Source: an uncultured Eubacterium sp. (GTDB lineage Bacteria > Bacillota_A > Clostridia > Lachnospirales > Lachnospiraceae). Taken from it: DNA of 7,293 bases. Below, one piece after another: positions 5,689 to 7,293 of this stretch. Position numbers and translations under genes: made by a program. The notes below the pieces were generated by a model. It was not told the DNA's origin. It did no database searches and saw only the letters and a program-made list of their open reading frames with translations. Position 1 is the first letter of the stretch; each line of letters begins with the position of its first letter. The stretch lies in the NCBI GenBank assembly GCA_947653505.1, contig CANTHI010000185.1, positions 1-7,293 of the forward strand, read 5' to 3'.

Positions 5689-6915
5689 ATGAATGCTGCG
5701 TTTATTCCGGTTAGAGGCGGAAGCAAGTCGATTCCGTTAAAAAATATAAAGCCAATGTGCGGGAAACCATTAGTATACTGGACAGCAGCGGCTGCATGTA
5801 AAAGTAAAAAGACAGACATCGTCTATGTGTGTACCGATAGCGATGAGATACGCAGGACAGTTGAAGAATTTCGTCTGCAGGATCCGGTATTTTCCAAACT
5901 TCAGGTCATTGGAAGAAGTGCACAGTCAGCGACGGATACAGCTTCTACGGAATCTGCCATGCTTGAATTTGCAAACAAATATGAGTCTGATACCATCGTA
6001 CTGATACAGGCAACATCCCCATTGCTGACCGCAGAAGAAATAGACAGAGGGTTTGCCCTGTATGAGACGGAACATACGGACAGTGTGCTGTCTGCCGTGC
6101 CGCAGAAAAGATTTCACTGGGTGACCGGGCCGGATGGCTGCGCAGTACCTGAAAATTATGATGTCTTCCGGCGGCCGCGCAGACAGGAAATGGATGCTTA
6201 TTATGTGGAAAACGGAGCTTTTTATATTACTTCCCGTAAGGCATTGTTAGAGACGAAAAATCGTTTGTCAGGCAATATAAAAATCTGTCCGGTGTCAGAG
6301 GAGAGTTTTTTAGAGATTGACGAACCAGGTGACTGGCTGATCATTGAGCAGTTGCTGGAACAAAGGCTGCGTCAGGCTGACAGACAGAACAGAAATACGA
6401 TCCGGATGTTTCTGACGGATAGCGACGGCTGTCTGACTGACGGCGGGATGTATTATAGTGAACATGGGGATGAGCTGAAAAAATTTAATACTCTGGACGG
6501 AATGGGATTCCGGCTTTTGAAAGAACGTGGTATTTTGTGCGGTATTGTCACAGGGGAAGATGTATCTATGGTAAAACGGCGGGCAGACAAGTTAAAGCTG
6601 GATATCGTGGAAACAGGGATTCAGAACAAGCTTGAGACTGTAAAAAAATTGTGTGAAAAGTATCAGGTTGCTATGTCCCAGGTCGCCTATATGGGCGATG
6701 ATATCAATGATCTTGAAGTCATACAGAATGCAGGTTTGTCGTTTACAGTACCGGGCAGCGTGGAGATTGTTCAAAAATATGCGGATATCATTACAAAACG
6801 AAAAGGTGGAGATGGGGCAGTCAGGGAAGCGATTGATTATATTTTGTCAGCGGCATCATCATCCGGAACTTTACCGGAAGATATGAAAGCATTGGAAATT
6901 GGGATTAGAAACTAA
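5689..6915 (+). CDS. neuA: CMP-nonulosonate cytidylyltransferase fused to HAD (KdsC-like) phosphatase
   Basis: A 408-residue two-domain protein. Residues 1-225 are a NeuA-type cytidylyltransferase: IPVRGGSKSIPLKN (6-19), IQATSPL (106-112), RRPRRQ (161-166), ENGAFYI (174-180) and LEIDEPGDW (208-216). It should activate a nonulosonic acid with CTP to CMP-sugar. Residues 238-385 are a capless C0-type HAD phosphatase like KdsC: LTDSDG with nucleophile Asp244 and acid/base Asp246, Thr288 in IVTGE, Lys314, GDDINDLE (336-343), and GGDGAVRE (373-380). All catalytic residues are present. The order matches animal CMP-sialic acid synthetase, whose C-terminal HAD domain is reported not to act as a phosphatase. 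Here it could remove the 9-phosphate before CMP transfer, suiting the NANS-like synthase just upstream. GGAGG at 5675-5679, inside the neuB end, gives nine-base spacing. A truncated-name call of plain NeuA would miss the fusion. Confidence 0.92.
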   Translation: MNAAFIPVRGGSKSIPLKNIKPMCGKPLVYWTAAAACKSKKTDIVYVCTDSDEIRRTVEEFRLQDPVFSKLQVIGRSAQSATDTASTESAMLEFANKYESDTIVLIQATSPLLTAEEIDRGFALYETEHTDSVLSAVPQKRFHWVTGPDGCAVPENYDVFRRPRRQEMDAYYVENGAFYITSRKALLETKNRLSGNIKICPVSEESFLEIDEPGDWLIIEQLLEQRLRQADRQNRNTIRMFLTDSDGCLTDGGMYYSEHGDELKKFNTLDGMGFRLLKERGILCGIVTGEDVSMVKRRADKLKLDIVETGIQNKLETVKKLCEKYQVAMSQVAYMGDDINDLEVIQNAGLSFTVPGSVEIVQKYADIITKRKGGDGAVREAIDYILSAASSSGTLPEDMKALEIGIRN

Positions 6916-6940
6916 AGTATTCTGAAAGGCTTGTCGATAT
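6913..6940 (+). promoter_or_regulatory. SigD (sigma-28) flagellar-type promoter
   Basis: TAAA (6913-6916), a 16-base spacer and GTCGATAT (6933-6940) match the Firmicutes SigD consensus TAAA-N14-16-GCCGATAT in 11 of 12 positions. The -35 overlaps the TAA stop of the neuA-HAD gene. Transcription would begin near 6947 and leave about 43 bases before the ATG at 6990. This places the next gene, independently of read-through, under the late flagellar sigma factor. Found by eye only. Confidence 0.6.
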
Positions 6941-6989
6941 AACAATTAGAGATTTTATGAAAGGAGTGGCCAGGAGGCCGTATAGTATC

Positions 6990-7293
6990 ATGGAAGATAA
7001 CAGAGCAGAGCAGATAGAAGCGTTAGAGACATTTTTAGAATTTAATGAAAGAATTGTTAAAAATATTGGTATCATCATAAAAGAGTTGAAAGGTGCCCGT
7101 CTGGATGATACAGATAAATTTCTGGAGAGCATCGTAAATGCCATTAACTGGGAAGTGGAGGTTATGAATGGCACGATGAAAGTCCTGAATGAAGGAAAAC
7201 AGCGGATTGATAAAGAAGCCGTCAATCAAAAGATTCTGGGGTTATCGGATGCGTTAAAATCAAAAGAAGATTCTAAGATTGCAGAGGCATTTC
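6990..7293 (+). CDS. Unrecognised acidic, probably helical protein (cut by window edge)
   Basis: An open frame runs from the ATG at 6990 to the right edge, giving 101 codons without a stop. The visible part begins MEDNRAEQIEALETFLEFN and is rich in Glu, Lys, Asp, Ile and Leu with no Pro and few Gly, as expected of long amphipathic helices or a coiled coil. It has no signal peptide and no membrane segment. I do not recognise a family. AGGAGG at 6972-6977 lies 12 bases upstream, a little far; an in-frame ATG at 6957 has no Shine-Dalgarno site and would put the AGGAGG inside the gene, so 6990 is preferred. The SigD-type promoter just upstream suggests expression with late flagellar genes, for example as a small chaperone or an accessory to flagellin modification, but that is inference from context only. 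Confidence 0.75.
   Translation, partial: MEDNRAEQIEALETFLEFNERIVKNIGIIIKELKGARLDDTDKFLESIVNAINWEVEVMNGTMKVLNEGKQRIDKEAVNQKILGLSDALKSKEDSKIAEAF

Noticed and set aside
6931..6958. SigA-type promoter TTGTCG-N16-TTTTAT before the last gene
   Set aside because: Both hexamers are poor, and the overlapping SigD match is much closer to its consensus.
6905..7225. Minus-strand frames of 106 and 64 codons at the right end
   Set aside because: They are opposite the plus-strand frame from 6990, which has an AGGAGG and a promoter; the minus frames have no ribosome site.
1..7293. tRNA or rRNA genes, CRISPR arrays, insertion sequences, riboswitches, intrinsic terminators
   Set aside because: None could be supported: no spaced repeats, no transposase motifs, no hairpin followed by a T-run, and nearly all sequence outside the 277-bp divergent spacer is coding.

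Overview
The window looks like a surface- or flagellin-glycosylation locus from an AT-rich, low-GC Gram-positive bacterium, most likely a motile member of the Clostridia (Lachnospiraceae type). This rests on strong purine-rich Shine-Dalgarno sites (AAGGAG, AGGAGG), A/T-rich spacers, the gene families present, and two SigD (sigma-28, flagellar) type promoter matches. The genus is not fixed by the sequence.

Layout. Positions 1-1392 carry two minus-strand genes. A LicD-family phosphotransferase (412-1392) is followed 41 bp downstream by the first 123 codons of a CgeB/DUF3880-type glycosyltransferase, which runs off the left edge. A 277-bp divergent spacer (1393-1669) holds a possible 27-codon ORF, an 8-bp inverted repeat, a good SigA-type promoter reading right, and a SigD-like promoter reading left. 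A tight plus-strand operon follows: two family-2 glycosyltransferases (1685-2503, 2514-3518), a second CgeB/DUF3880 glycosyltransferase (3594-4754), a nonulosonic acid synthase of the NeuB/NANS family without its usual C-terminal SAF domain (4815-5687), and a CMP-nonulosonate cytidylyltransferase fused to a HAD phosphatase (5689-6915). The last gene (from 6990) encodes an unrecognised acidic, probably helical protein cut by the right edge. It sits behind a near-consensus SigD promoter (TAAA-N16-GTCGATAT) whose -35 overlaps the stop codon of the preceding gene.

How the genes may work together. The synthase has the signature of enzymes that use 6-phosphorylated mannose-type sugars (animal NANS-like SGH, IERHYTLD and WKGTDHAASLEP motifs). 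The next protein carries both a phosphatase domain with intact catalytic residues and the CMP-transfer domain. The simplest reading is a two-protein route: 6-phospho-sugar plus PEP gives a nonulosonate-9-phosphate, which is dephosphorylated and then activated as CMP-nonulosonate. The glycosyltransferases would assemble the glycan, and LicD may add a phospho-substituent. The SigD sites suggest that flagellin is the acceptor, but no flagellin or Maf transferase lies inside the window, so that link is inference.
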